Shown piece after piece: positions 1 to 7,060 of a DNA stretch of 32,768 nt. The DNA is taken from the NCBI GenBank assembly GCA_947450545.1, contig CANFVU010000013.1, positions 1 to 32,768 of the forward strand, written 5' to 3'. The position numbers were made by a program, and so were the translations under genes. The notes under the pieces are model-generated. The model was not told the origin of the DNA. It did not search any database and saw nothing but the letters and a program-made list of their open reading frames with translations. Each line of letters begins with the position of its first letter. Within the stretch, counting starts at the first letter, position 1. Source of the DNA: Actinomycetota bacterium (GTDB lineage: Bacteria; Actinomycetota; Actinomycetes; Nanopelagicales; Nanopelagicaceae).

Positions 1-445
1 AAGGGGCTGCGCGGAGAAGTGCGATCTCACCTTCGAAATCTTCTAAGGAGGCAAAGTTACGATATACCGAGGCAAATCGTAGGTAAGCCACCTCATCGAG
101 TTCACGGAGTGGCGCGAGGATTGCCATTCCGACTTCTTGTGCTTCAACCTCAGCTGATCCATCGAGACGAAGTGCTTCTTCCACACGTTGCGCGAGCAAC
201 GCATAGTCATCATCGTTTACAGGACGGCCTTGGCATGCCTTACGAACACCGGAGATAACCTTTTCGCGACTAAATGGTTCAGTCGCTCCAGAGCGCTTTA
301 CAACCACGAGAACGGATGTCTCTGATGTTGTGAAGCGACGTCCACATTCCAAACATTCACGGCGACGACGGATGAGCGCCCCATCTTCTGCAGGACGCGA
401 ATCAACGACTCGAGAGTCGTCGTGGCGGCAGAATGGGCAATTCAT
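1..445 (-). CDS. nrdR: Transcriptional repressor NrdR (3' end cut by window)
   Basis: NrdR senses ATP/dATP and represses ribonucleotide reductase genes. The visible 148 residues begin [17 protein letters not shown]. They carry the four-Cys zinc ribbon (C3, C6, C31, C34) followed by the ATP-cone region (about residue 48 onward, including [13 protein letters not shown]). The usual family length is about 150-160 aa, so only the last few residues lie beyond the left edge. The ATG at 445 is preceded by AGGAG at a 9-nt spacing. Two NrdR-box-like sites lie about 100-150 bp upstream, suggesting autoregulation. In many actinobacteria nrdR is followed by nrdJ; that gene would lie outside the window, so this is inference. 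Confidence 0.96.
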   Translation of the reverse strand, partial: MNCPFCRHDDSRVVDSRPAEDGALIRRRRECLECGRRFTTSETSVLVVVKRSGATEPFSREKVISGVRKACQGRPVNDDDYALLAQRVEEALRLDGSAEVEAQEVGMAILAPLRELDEVAYLRFASVYRNFASLEDFEGEIALLRAAP

Positions 446-545
446 GAGGGTCTTCTCCTGTGTAGTTTCTGTGGTGCTGGGTTATTTCTGAGTTAATGCG
501 GTCTTGTGGGGCAAGAGACGTACAGTAGCGCCTTACGGCTTAAAA
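446..545. other. nrdR leader / intergenic region
   Basis: This is the stretch between the NrdR boxes and the nrdR start. Apart from the ribosome-binding site just before 445 I see no gene and no cobalamin-riboswitch B12-box-like sequence. A minus-strand TACTGT is a possible -10 but has no convincing -35. Confidence 0.4.
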
Positions 546-592
546 CCACACCATATGGGCGAGATTCTTGAGGAAACCCCTAGATGTTGTGG
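546..592 (-). promoter_or_regulatory. Paired NrdR boxes upstream of nrdR
   Basis: Two 16-bp sites lie at 546-561 and 577-592 with centres 31 bp apart, about three helical turns, the usual arrangement for NrdR. On the minus strand the nrdR-distal site (577-592) reads CCACAACATCTAGGGG and keeps all eight core positions of the known consensus (C-w-A-n-A-T-n-T-w-G). The proximal site is degenerate but keeps C, w, A-T, T and G. The spacing and the downstream gene support the call; binding is inferred. Confidence 0.72.
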
Positions 593-677
593 TAACTCTA
601 CACCCGTACTCAAGACTTTCCCCTCGACACGCCGTACCCAAATATCAAACCAACCCTGTCAACTATGCAGGTGCGGC

Positions 678-1079
678 TCAAGCGCCCGTTGGAAGGACCT
701 CGTTCTCCAAAATTGCCCACTCATCGTCGCTAAAGAGGCGAGATCGAATTAAAAAACGCTTACCTTCGGGGGTCTCCAGAGAGAAGCCTCCCCCGCGCCC
801 ATCGACGACATCAACAGTCAGATGGGTGTGTTTCCAATATTCAAATTGCGATGCTGACATCCAAAAACTAATGAGCTCTGGGATGCCAGCAACACGTAAA
901 TCAGCAAGCTTTACATCTTGTCCGCCAGTTTTAAATTCACCAGCGGGATAACACATAGGTGAAGACCCATCACAGCAGCCACCCGATTGATGAAACATCA
1001 AGGGGCCGTTCGCTTTATACAACGTGCGAAGTAACTCGCACGCCGATTCAGTGAGATCTACTCGTGATGGGTTCTCCAT
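678..1079 (-). CDS. DUF779 family protein, aldehyde dehydrogenase partner
   Basis: A 133-aa protein starting MENPSRVDLTESACELL. It resembles the DUF779 family, which typically lies beside AldB/ExaC-type aldehyde dehydrogenases. The visible hallmark is the Cys-rich segment FHQSGGCCDGSSPMCYPAGE, which could bind a metal; the rest is compact and soluble. The reading frame extends 30 codons further upstream, but that part overlaps the end of the aldehyde dehydrogenase, so the ATG at 1079 is preferred. It starts 22 nt after the aldehyde dehydrogenase stop and is probably co-transcribed with it. The biochemical role is not established. Confidence 0.88.
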   Translation of the reverse strand: MENPSRVDLTESACELLRTLYKANGPLMFHQSGGCCDGSSPMCYPAGEFKTGGQDVKLADLRVAGIPELISFWMSASQFEYWKHTHLTVDVVDGRGGGFSLETPEGKRFLIRSRLFSDDEWAILENEVLPTGA

Positions 1080-1101
1080 AACCTTTATCTTAACCGCCGG
1101 C

Positions 1102-2625
1102 TTAAAAGAATCCGAGTTTGTTTTCGTTATACGAAACAAGCAAATTCTTTGTCTGTTGGTAATGATCAAGCATCATTGCATGGTTTTCACGGCCGATACC
1201 TGATGACTTGTAACCACCAAACGCTGCACCTGCTGGGTAAGCGTGATAGCAGTTAGTCCAGACACGTCCGGCTTGAATTTCACGTCCTGCGCGGTACGCA
1301 ACGTTTCCGTTACGGCTCCAGACGCCAGCACCAAGTCCATACAAAGTGTCGTTAGCAATCGACATAGCTTCATCGAAACCATTGAACTTTGTTACAGATA
1401 CAACTGGTCCAAAGATTTCTTCTTGGAAGATACGCATCTTGTTATTGCCTTCAAAGATTGTTGGGGTGACGTAATAACCACCAGAAAGCTCGCCGCCCAA
1501 ATCTGCGCGCTCACCTCCAGTGATGACTTTTGCCCCTTCTTTCTTTCCGATTTCAATGTAGGAAAGAATCTTTTCTAGCTGATCATTTGATGCTTGCGCG
1601 CCAATCATTGTCGAGACATCCAACGGGTGCCCCTGAACAATTGCCTTTGTGCGTGCTGTTACATCACCAAGGAATTTGTCATAAATACCAGCCTCAATAA
1701 GGCCACGAGAAGGACATGTACATACTTCACCTTGGTTCAATGCGAACAAAGTAAAGCCTTCCAACGCTTTGTCGTAGAACGCATCGTTCTTATCAGCAAC
1801 ATCGTTAAAGAAGATATTTGGGCTCTTTCCACCCAGCTCCAACGTGACGGGGATGATGTTCTCTGCTGCATACTGCATAATCAATCGACCGGTTGTTGTT
1901 TCGCCGGTAAATGCGATCTTTGCGATGCGAGGAGATGAAGCCAAAGGCTTTCCAGCTTCGACACCAAATCCATTAACAATATTCACAACACCTGCAGGCA
2001 AGAGATGTGCAATCAACTCCATCAAGAACATGATCGATGCAGGAGTCTGCTCTGCCGGCTTTAATACGATGCAGTTACCTGCAGCGAGCGCAGGAGCCAA
2101 CTTCCAGACAGCCATCAAGATTGGGAAGTTCCACGGAATAATTTGCCCTACGACACCAAGTGGCTCATGAAAATGATATGCAACGGTGTCATTGTCGAGC
2201 TGAGTCGATGATCCCTCTTGCGCGCGAATACATGCAGCAAAATAACGGAAGTGATCGATTGCTAATGGAATATCCGCGTTCAAAGTTTCACGAATTGGCT
2301 TTCCGTTATCCCACGTTTCAGCTACAGAAATTGCTTCAAGATTCGCTTCCATCACATCAGCAATCTTGTTCAAAATGATTGCGCGTTCGGTTGTCGAAGT
2401 CTTTCCCCAAGCCGGCGCCGCTTTATGCGCCGCATCTAAAGCCAAATCAATATCGGCCGCATTTCCGCGAGCGACTTCACAAAATACTTTTCCAGTCACT
2501 GGAGTTACATTTTCAAAGTATTGACCTGAGGATGGTTTTACATATTCCCCACCGATCCAGTGGTCATAACGAGCTTTGAAGTTTGCCTTACTTCCTGGTT
2601 GCCCAGGTGCGACGTAATCCGTCAT
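1102..2625 (-). CDS. NAD(P)+-dependent aldehyde dehydrogenase, AldB/ExaC type
   Basis: A 507-aa protein that aligns over its whole length with E. coli AldB and the ExaC/AcoD group, enzymes that oxidise acetaldehyde and other short aldehydes to acids. Visible sites: IIPWNFPI near 162, the catalytic Glu in [10 protein letters not shown] (E263), and the nucleophile in [11 protein letters not shown] (C302). The C-terminal oligomerisation region carries [13 protein letters not shown]. The start has a strong AAGGAG five nt before the ATG. The DUF779 gene follows at 22 nt, the usual arrangement for this subgroup. A perfect palindrome lies just upstream and may be an operator. The exact substrate cannot be read from sequence. 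Confidence 0.95.
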   Translation of the reverse strand: MTDYVAPGQPGSKANFKARYDHWIGGEYVKPSSGQYFENVTPVTGKVFCEVARGNAADIDLALDAAHKAAPAWGKTSTTERAIILNKIADVMEANLEAISVAETWDNGKPIRETLNADIPLAIDHFRYFAACIRAQEGSSTQLDNDTVAYHFHEPLGVVGQIIPWNFPILMAVWKLAPALAAGNCIVLKPAEQTPASIMFLMELIAHLLPAGVVNIVNGFGVEAGKPLASSPRIAKIAFTGETTTGRLIMQYAAENIIPVTLELGGKSPNIFFNDVADKNDAFYDKALEGFTLFALNQGEVCTCPSRGLIEAGIYDKFLGDVTARTKAIVQGHPLDVSTMIGAQASNDQLEKILSYIEIGKKEGAKVITGGERADLGGELSGGYYVTPTIFEGNNKMRIFQEEIFGPVVSVTKFNGFDEAMSIANDTLYGLGAGVWSRNGNVAYRAGREIQAGRVWTNCYHAYPAGAAFGGYKSSGIGRENHAMMLDHYQQTKNLLVSYNENKLGFF

Positions 2626-2644
2626 TTCTTCTCCTTAGTAGTGA

Positions 2645-2658
2645 GGGCACCGGTGCCC
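2645..2658. promoter_or_regulatory. Perfect 14-bp palindrome upstream of the aldehyde dehydrogenase gene
   Basis: GGGCACCGGTGCCC is an uninterrupted inverted repeat about 20 nt upstream of the start codon. Its position in the 5' region makes it a candidate operator for a dimeric regulator, or an mRNA hairpin next to the ribosome-binding site. The regulator is unknown. Confidence 0.5.
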
Positions 2659-2679
2659 AGACTTCATAAGGAACGTACT

Positions 2680-2694
2680 CTCGGCGTCGCCGAG
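2680..2694. repeat. Stem-loop between the LysM gene and the aldehyde dehydrogenase gene
   Basis: CTCGGC-GTC-GCCGAG forms a 6-bp GC-rich hairpin downstream of the LysM gene on the minus strand. The minus strand has no clear U-run after the stem, so it is at best a weak terminator. Confidence 0.4.
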
Positions 2695-2721
2695 TAAAAA
2701 GGGTTGAAGTGAGGACTAGCC

Positions 2722-3033
2722 CTACTTAACAGGTACGAGTAAACGTGTACCAGCAGCTACAGAGCTAGAAGATAAATGATTGATCGAGACAATCTCGTCC
2801 ACGACAGAAGCCACATCGGAAGATCCAGCCACAAGAGCAGCCACGCTCCACAGGGTCTCTCCCGGTGCAACAACTACGCGCACATAATCTCCGGATGCAA
2901 CAGATGCAGATGCACCAACAACTTTTTCAGAAGCGCTTGAACCAACAGCGCTAAAACCAGCGCCAATCACTACTAATAGCGATGCAACAGCAACTCCGCG
3001 AACTAGATTCTTGCCACGTGATGTAAGTGCCAC
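2722..3033 (-). CDS. LysM-domain protein, probable SOS-induced cell-division inhibitor
   Basis: About 103 aa from a GTG at 3033: a short positively charged N-terminus, one hydrophobic segment (LVRGVAVASLLVVIGAGF), then a single LysM domain beginning YVRVVVAPGETLWSVAALV. This is the layout of Bacillus YneA and Mycobacterium Rv2719c; Corynebacterium DivS has the same position divergent from lexA. In those systems the protein is SOS-induced and delays division or acts on the cell wall. The frame also opens at an ATG at 3081, but that codon lies inside an SOS-box-like sequence close to the predicted transcription start. The GTG at 3033 has AAAGGA upstream, so it is preferred; a GTG at 3042 is another possibility. 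Confidence 0.82.
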   Translation of the reverse strand: MALTSRGKNLVRGVAVASLLVVIGAGFSAVGSSASEKVVGASASVASGDYVRVVVAPGETLWSVAALVAGSSDVASVVDEIVSINHLSSSSVAAGTRLLVPVK

Positions 3034-3074
3034 GATAACCACTTCCTTTACTACCACCGATATTCGAGGGGATT

Positions 3075-3088
3075 CGAACATCTGTACG
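3075..3088. promoter_or_regulatory. Imperfect SOS (LexA) box
   Basis: CGAACATCTGTACG matches the actinobacterial LexA-box consensus CGAACRNRYGTTYG at 12 of 14 positions. It lies beside the predicted transcription start of the LysM gene and 33 bp from the perfect box. Confidence 0.55.
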
Positions 3089-3095
3089 AAATGAA

Positions 3096-3101
3096 ACTAT
3101 A
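3096..3101 (-). promoter_or_regulatory. -10 element for the LysM gene
   Basis: The minus strand reads TATAGT, a good -10. The perfect SOS box lies just upstream, around the -35 region, so LexA would be expected to occlude RNA polymerase. The -35 itself is weak. Confidence 0.5.
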
Positions 3102-3121
3102 CACACTCCCACTGACAAAAG

Positions 3122-3135
3122 CGAACAAATGTTCG
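3122..3135. promoter_or_regulatory. Perfect SOS (LexA) box shared by lexA and the LysM gene
   Basis: CGAACAAATGTTCG matches the CGAACRNRYGTTYG consensus at every position and lies between the two divergent genes. It overlaps the candidate lexA -35, so LexA should repress its own gene and the LysM gene. Confidence 0.9.
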
Positions 3136-3167
3136 ACAAATTCCCCAATCTCCCCTACTCTTATCCC
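3133..3167 (+). promoter_or_regulatory. lexA promoter (leaderless)
   Basis: TCGACA (3133-3138), a 17-bp spacer and TACTCT (3156-3161) make a promoter whose predicted start is the lexA ATG at 3168, exactly 6 nt after the -10. No ribosome-binding site is seen. The -35 overlaps the SOS box. Confidence 0.7.
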
Positions 3168-3824
3168 ATGACGAAAAAGATCTCTGAACTCCCAGACGGC
3201 CCCGCTGACGCCTCGGGACTCACTCCCCGCCAGATCAAAATCCTCCTGGCCATCAAAGATTCCATCGAAACCAACGGTTTCCCACCCTCCATGCGTGAGA
3301 TCGGTGAGCTCGCAGGCCTCGCCTCCCCAGCTTCCGTCTCCTACCAACTCAAGGCCCTCGAAGAAAAAGGCTGGCTCAAGAAAGACCCCAAAGGCCGCAC
3401 CCTCGAGGTAAAACTCCCGGGCGATGAACCACGCCAGCAAGCAGAGAAGTCCAGAAACGTTCCCCTCGTCGGACAAATCGCAGCAGGTATCCCCATCACT
3501 GCCGATCAAAACATCGAAGAGGTCCACACCCTCCCCGAATCACTCGTGGGCAAGGGCGATATCTACATGCTCAAAGTCAAAGGCGATTCCATGGTCGAGG
3601 CCGCCATTTGCGATGGCGACTTCGTTGTAATCCGCCAACAAAAGAACGCCGAAAAAGGCGAGATCGTCGCCGCCATGATTGATGGCGAAGCAACCGTCAA
3701 AACCTTCAGCAAAAAAGACGGCCACTACTGGCTCCTCCCCGCCAACCCCGACTTCGCTCCCATTCCTGCAGATAACGCAGAGATATTGGGCAAAGTGGTG
3801 GCTGTGCTTAGGAGTGTTCGTTAA
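3168..3824 (+). CDS. lexA: SOS repressor LexA
   Basis: A 218-aa LexA. The N-terminal winged helix contains [20 protein letters not shown]. The linker holds the Ala-Gly autocleavage bond in VGQIAAGIP (A106-G107). The peptidase-like domain has the catalytic Ser in KGDSMVEA (S141) and Lys in GEATVKTF (K178). The frame is open to an ATG at 3129, but that codon lies inside the SOS box and upstream of the predicted transcription start, so the ATG at 3168 is chosen. Third codon positions are markedly C-rich compared with most of the window. LexA cleaves itself on RecA-ssDNA filaments after DNA damage, releasing the SOS regulon. Confidence 0.97.
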   Translation: MTKKISELPDGPADASGLTPRQIKILLAIKDSIETNGFPPSMREIGELAGLASPASVSYQLKALEEKGWLKKDPKGRTLEVKLPGDEPRQQAEKSRNVPLVGQIAAGIPITADQNIEEVHTLPESLVGKGDIYMLKVKGDSMVEAAICDGDFVVIRQQKNAEKGEIVAAMIDGEATVKTFSKKDGHYWLLPANPDFAPIPADNAEILGKVVAVLRSVR

Positions 3825-3841
3825 CTCTTAATCACCGGGTC

Positions 3842-3861
3842 AGTCTTCGTCGAATAAGACT
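3842..3861. repeat. Small hairpin between convergent lexA and the TPR gene
   Basis: AGTCTT (3842-3847) and AAGACT (3856-3861) form a 6-bp stem with an 8-nt loop in the 35-bp convergent gap. It may contribute to transcription ending from either side, but it is short and not followed by a clear U-run. Confidence 0.3.
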
Positions 3862-4924
3862 AATTAACATCCTTAAGTTTCCCCAACCGCTCCTTTGCCT
3901 CTTCGTTCTTGGCATCGTTGGCGAGGATGAGTTCTAGATCTTTGCGGGCGGCGTCGATTTTGCCCATCTTTTCGTAGGTGATGGAGCGCTCGAGGTGCAC
4001 GCGGTTGAGGGCTTCTTGTTGGCGGTTCTTTTTGGCAAGAGCTTGTTTGAAGCACTCAAGGGATGCGTCGTAGAGGGATTGTTCGCGGAAAGCGATACCG
4101 CGGATGACGAGCATGATGAGAGTGGCATCGTCTTCGTTTGTGATGTCGGCGGTGGTTTGGAGAACCGCGTCGTAATCTTTTTGGGAGAGCTCGATATCGG
4201 CAATGGAAATTCCCACGAGTTGGGTTGCGTTCATTTCGTGCAGGACTTCCATCGCTTGGTCGAGTTTGTCATGGGCTTGCAGGACTTCTACCCACATGAA
4301 ACCAAACTGTTGTGTGTTGAGGATTTCGGTGGCGTGGATCCCAGGCGTTACTTGGATGACGGGGCGGATGCCTCTGAAGTATTTGGTGACAATGGAGTTG
4401 GAAAAGTATTCATCGCGGCGTAACCAAATGCGTGCGCCGAGTTCGAGAAGGTGATCTTCATATGCTTCTTCGTTGAGAATATGAATGAAGGTGATGATCT
4501 CGAGTGGGATGTTGAGGTTGGGATGTAGTTCTTCGAGAGCTTTTGTTTTCTCGACGATTTCTTTTGGTGATGGCTGTTGATCGCCGGAGTAGAACTCTAT
4601 GAGCATTTTGGAGAAATCTTTTTCGGCGCCTGATGAGAAGAAGTTTGGGCGTGGAGTTGGGCCGGGAAATGATGTGAGGTCTTCGGGTTGTTGTGAGAGT
4701 TGGCGTTCTTCGCGGGATGCGCGAGCGGCTTGTGTGCGGGGGTTGTAAGACTCGGATGCGTAGAGGCCGGTGCCGGGGATTCCTGAAGAGATTGTTCGAC
4801 GGCCGGTGGAACTCATTGTGTAGTGGGCACCGCGGGGTCCGAGTGTGAGGCTGGTGGAGTGCGTGTTGAAGTTAATGCGAATGCCTGGGGCGATCTTTAC
4901 CGACCGGCGGAAGCGAACTGACAT
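3860..4924 (-). CDS. DUF4236 domain protein with TPR repeats
   Basis: A 354-aa protein. The first ~60 residues (MSVRFRRSVKIAPGIRINFN ... GIPGTGLY) match the DUF4236 pattern, a short beta-rich domain found at the N-terminus of many uncharacterised bacterial proteins. The C-terminal half is helical with tetratricopeptide-like units, clearest near DAVLQTTADI, DASLECFKQALAKK and AARKDLELILAN. No signal peptide or transmembrane segment is evident, so a cytoplasmic scaffold role is possible. The start is supported by a CATCCT located 6 nt before the ATG, a near match to the leaderless pattern seen elsewhere here. The function is unknown. Confidence 0.82.
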   Translation of the reverse strand: MSVRFRRSVKIAPGIRINFNTHSTSLTLGPRGAHYTMSSTGRRTISSGIPGTGLYASESYNPRTQAARASREERQLSQQPEDLTSFPGPTPRPNFFSSGAEKDFSKMLIEFYSGDQQPSPKEIVEKTKALEELHPNLNIPLEIITFIHILNEEAYEDHLLELGARIWLRRDEYFSNSIVTKYFRGIRPVIQVTPGIHATEILNTQQFGFMWVEVLQAHDKLDQAMEVLHEMNATQLVGISIADIELSQKDYDAVLQTTADITNEDDATLIMLVIRGIAFREQSLYDASLECFKQALAKKNRQQEALNRVHLERSITYEKMGKIDAARKDLELILANDAKNEEAKERLGKLKDVN

Positions 4925-4989
4925 GCGTTAAGGATGGTGGTTGTGGGGTGGGATTGCAATGTTCTTCGGGTGATGTCAGTGGTCACCTT

Positions 4990-4995
4990 TATGTT
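4990..4995 (+). promoter_or_regulatory. -10 of a leaderless promoter (CPBP protease)
   Basis: TATGTT lies exactly 6 nt before the ATG at 5002, with no ribosome-binding site between. This supports 5002 rather than the in-frame ATG at 4948. Confidence 0.55.
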
Positions 4996-5001
4996 GTGAG
5001 A

Positions 5002-5793
5002 ATGAAATCGAAGTGGGTGAAGGTGGCGCTGCAGGTGGTTCTGTTTATTGGGCTGCCGACATGGTTGGAATTCTGGGTGATTCCAAAGATGCCACTTCGC
5101 TCGTTGCACTTGTCGAATTTTTGGACGGCGATGATTTATCGTGGGATTGATGCGGTGATTTGGGTTGGGGTTATTTGGTGGTTAAAACCGAAATCGTTGA
5201 CGCGATTGAGTGTGAGGAAAGATCCGAAGAGGTTATTGATTGCTTTGGGAGCTGGCTCGGCTTATGTCGGCGGGCAGATTGTGTGGGCGCCTTATGGGGG
5301 CAATCCGTGGTGGGCGATTGTTGGTGGGTTGGTATTTGCGTTGGGGATCGGTTTGCACGAAGAGATTTTTAGTCGTGGGTTGATCTTTGGATTTTTCGAG
5401 CCATACGGGGTGTGGGTGGCGTCGATTGTTTCGTCGGTCCATTTTGGGTTGATGCACTTCAGCAATTATGTGTGGGGTGGATATTCGTTTTGGTACAACG
5501 TCGCACAGGTGTTGGGTGCAGGTGCCTTTGGATTTATGTGTTGTGGGTTGATGATTTATTCGGGGACAATTTGGTTGCCGATATTGGTGCATGGGTTGAG
5601 TGATTTTCCGATGCAGTTGATGGGAGCTGTGACGTATTCGAAGCTCACGACGGGATCGCCGGATTGGTTTGCGACGGGGCTTGAAGTCTTTTTGTGTGTG
5701 CTCTTTGGGTGGGCGTTGTTGACGCGCTCTGATCATCGCGAGATGCGAAGGATGCGTGACATTGGTTTGCGGTTTGGTTTGGTAGAGGGTTAG
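5002..5793 (+). CDS. CPBP family intramembrane metalloprotease
   Basis: A 263-aa polytopic membrane protein with the CPBP/CAAX-protease (ABI) motifs: EE-x3-R in LHEEIFSRGLIFG (E120, E121, R125), FxxxH-like VHFGLMHF (H147, H152), and LVHGLSDF (H197). These residues form the intramembrane metal site in the family. Such proteins process prenylated or other membrane substrates or give self-protection from bacteriocins; the substrate here is unknown. The sequence is rich in Trp, Gly and Val and its codons are strongly G+T biased. A hairpin follows the stop. It is divergent from the DUF4236-TPR gene across 77 bp. Confidence 0.85.
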   Translation: MKSKWVKVALQVVLFIGLPTWLEFWVIPKMPLRSLHLSNFWTAMIYRGIDAVIWVGVIWWLKPKSLTRLSVRKDPKRLLIALGAGSAYVGGQIVWAPYGGNPWWAIVGGLVFALGIGLHEEIFSRGLIFGFFEPYGVWVASIVSSVHFGLMHFSNYVWGGYSFWYNVAQVLGAGAFGFMCCGLMIYSGTIWLPILVHGLSDFPMQLMGAVTYSKLTTGSPDWFATGLEVFLCVLFGWALLTRSDHREMRRMRDIGLRFGLVEG

Positions 5794-5796
5794 AGA

Positions 5797-5814
5797 GTCC
5801 AGACGAATCTGGAC
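5797..5814 (+). terminator. Hairpin after the CPBP gene, possible terminator
   Basis: GTCCAGA-CGAA-TCTGGAC is a perfect 7-bp stem with a 4-nt loop just after the stop codon. It is followed by only a short pyrimidine run (CCTTTA), so termination would be moderate. Confidence 0.5.
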
Positions 5815-5892
5815 CCTTTACATGATTGCCACTTGCAACGAAAAGAATAACAATAATTCAAGTCACTCGGAGTTGATAATTGAAAAAGAATA

Positions 5893-5921
5893 TTGAAACC
5901 TGAAGATGTTCCTGCTACCTT
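5893..5921 (+). promoter_or_regulatory. Promoter of the HicB-like gene
   Basis: TTGAAA (5893-5898), a 17-bp spacer and TACCTT (5916-5921). The predicted start near 5928 leaves a leader of about 24 nt carrying GGGAGTGAG before the ATG, so unlike many genes here this one looks leadered. Confidence 0.55.
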
Positions 5922-5951
5922 GAAAGAGACAGAAGTGAAGTTGGGAGTGAG

Positions 5952-6185
5952 ATGGTGGAGTTAATGACAAGAGAGCCATTTGTCACCACTGCTGTAAAAC
6001 AAGATAGTGGTTGGCTTCTTGAAACAAGCGTTCAAGGCGTTGGAATCATTCATGCATTTGCCGAAAGTGATGAAGAGATTGACTTAATGATTCGCCAAAA
6101 CATCTGTAGCTTCACGGACTTTCAACCTTTTGACTTTGATATCCATGTGGAATTTCCGAGAGAAAAACCTTCGCTCGGAGTTTAA
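5952..6185 (+). CDS. Small HicB-like fold protein
   Basis: A 77-aa protein. The pattern TAVKQDSGWLLETSVQGVGI, then FAESDEEIDLMIRQNICSF and FDIHVEF, is beta-beta-beta-alpha-beta-like. It resembles short HicB-type antitoxin or DUF1902-like domains, in which a strand pair ending in a Gly is followed by a helix of acidic and hydrophobic residues. There is no separate DNA-binding domain and no HicA-like toxin gene beside it. The start has GGGAG a few nt upstream and its own promoter. The call is from pattern resemblance only; it could be an orphan regulator. Confidence 0.6.
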   Translation: MVELMTREPFVTTAVKQDSGWLLETSVQGVGIIHAFAESDEEIDLMIRQNICSFTDFQPFDFDIHVEFPREKPSLGV

Positions 6186-6203
6186 ATTTATGGCGTTGCC
6201 TTT

Positions 6204-6572
6204 TTAGTTGCGCGAGTTAATCCAGTTGAGAAATCGAGTGACTAGTTTTATAAATTTGGTGTGGCGATGGGTTGCAACCCATGTGTAACTCCAGTTGCCA
6301 ATCGGGCCAGAGAGTTTGATCAAGGTTGAGAGGGCTTTCTTTCCTCGGTGGTAAAGGAGAAAAGCCACAGCGTTCGCTGCTGAGTAGGTCGTCTCATCCC
6401 TTATTGCGTAAACCGATTGAGAACACTCTTCTTTTGTTAAGCCGAACGGTGCGAGATCGGAAGCTTGAAATGGCAGAGCTGTGAATACCAATTTCTTTGC
6501 TAGCCACGTGATGCTTGCTTTGCAGAGATCACAATCTCCGTCATAGATAACGGTTATTGATGTTTTAGGCAT
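6204..6572 (-). CDS. DCC family (DUF393) thiol-disulfide oxidoreductase-like protein
   Basis: A 122-aa protein starting MPKTSITVIYDGDCDLCKAS. The hallmark DGDCDLC (C15, C18) near the N-terminus and the conserved YSAANAVAFLL region place it in the DCC/DUF393 family, thioredoxin-like proteins predicted to handle thiols. The frame is open for 37 more codons upstream, but that part overlaps the DoxX-like gene. The ATG at 6572 begins 2 nt after that gene's stop, suggesting translational coupling. DCC and DoxX-like genes are often neighbours. The substrate is unknown. Confidence 0.87.
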   Translation of the reverse strand: MPKTSITVIYDGDCDLCKASITWLAKKLVFTALPFQASDLAPFGLTKEECSQSVYAIRDETTYSAANAVAFLLYHRGKKALSTLIKLSGPIGNWSYTWVATHRHTKFIKLVTRFLNWINSRN

Positions 6573-6574
6573 CG

Positions 6575-6976
6575 CTAACGCTTGAGCACTTTGATGATGG
6601 ACCAAGCCCAATAAAACAAACCGAACTGCAGAGGTAGGCGGGCATAGGCGATGAGTGGGAGTGGCATTGCACGTGAGCGCCAATCAATTGCCATTTTGAT
6701 ATTTGCTGGATAGACCGCGAGGAAAAGTAGGAGCGCTGCGTAGGCGGCAATGAGTCGAACTGATGTGTTTCCAATTTTGAGTGAAAGTGGGGTGAGGAGC
6801 GCTGCGCCGATTACAAACTCAGCGACTCCGCTGATGTATGTCCAGAGTCGTGGATCACCCGGTAGGAATGACGGAACGATTGAATCTAAAGGCTTTGGGA
6901 AAATGAAGTGGGCGACTCCGGTGATCACGAGAAAGATGCCCATGACTTTCGCGCTAGTGAAAGAGATGCTTGCCAT
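6575..6976 (-). CDS. DoxX-like small membrane protein
   Basis: A 133-aa protein with four predicted hydrophobic segments: AKVMGIFLVITGVAHFIF; LWTYISGVAEFVIGAALLTP; SVRLIAAYAALLLFLAVYPA; and PLQFGLFYWAWSIIKVL. This length and topology, with the Asn-Ile-Lys-Met stretch after the third segment, fits DoxX/DUF417-like proteins. AAAGG lies 6 nt before the ATG. It forms a probable two-gene operon with the DCC protein. An inverted repeat at 6997-7011 may regulate it. The function is unassigned; a redox role is inferred from the family. Confidence 0.82.
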   Translation of the reverse strand: MASISFTSAKVMGIFLVITGVAHFIFPKPLDSIVPSFLPGDPRLWTYISGVAEFVIGAALLTPLSLKIGNTSVRLIAAYAALLLFLAVYPANIKMAIDWRSRAMPLPLIAYARLPLQFGLFYWAWSIIKVLKR

Positions 6977-6996
6977 TGTGGGCCTTTCGGATCGGT

Positions 6997-7011
6997 TACA
7001 TCAAGTGTAAA
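6997..7011. promoter_or_regulatory. Inverted repeat TTACA-N5-TGTAA upstream of the DoxX-DCC pair
   Basis: TTACATCAAGTGTAA is a perfect 5-bp inverted repeat with a 5-nt spacer, about 20 nt before the start of the DoxX-like gene. The position suggests an operator for a dimeric regulator. A minus-strand TGTGATAAT (extended -10-like) lies further upstream. Confidence 0.45.
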
Positions 7012-7060
7012 TCCACAAGGCTTCTTTTCATTCGACTTCGATTATCACATGGCGGGTGGC

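Noticed and set aside
446-677. Possible cobalamin riboswitch upstream of nrdR
   Set aside because: No B12-box-like sequence was found; the region is better explained by NrdR boxes.
1243-2579. Several plus-strand frames opposite the aldehyde dehydrogenase
   Set aside because: They are antisense shadows of a gene with full family similarity and have no ribosome-binding or promoter signals.
3129-3167. Upstream ATG extension of lexA
   Set aside because: The codon lies inside the perfect SOS box and upstream of the predicted transcription start.
3051-3527. Long minus-strand frame opposite lexA (158 aa)
   Set aside because: It is antisense to lexA, whose motifs and promoter are clear; its sequence reflects the C-rich codons of lexA and matches no family.
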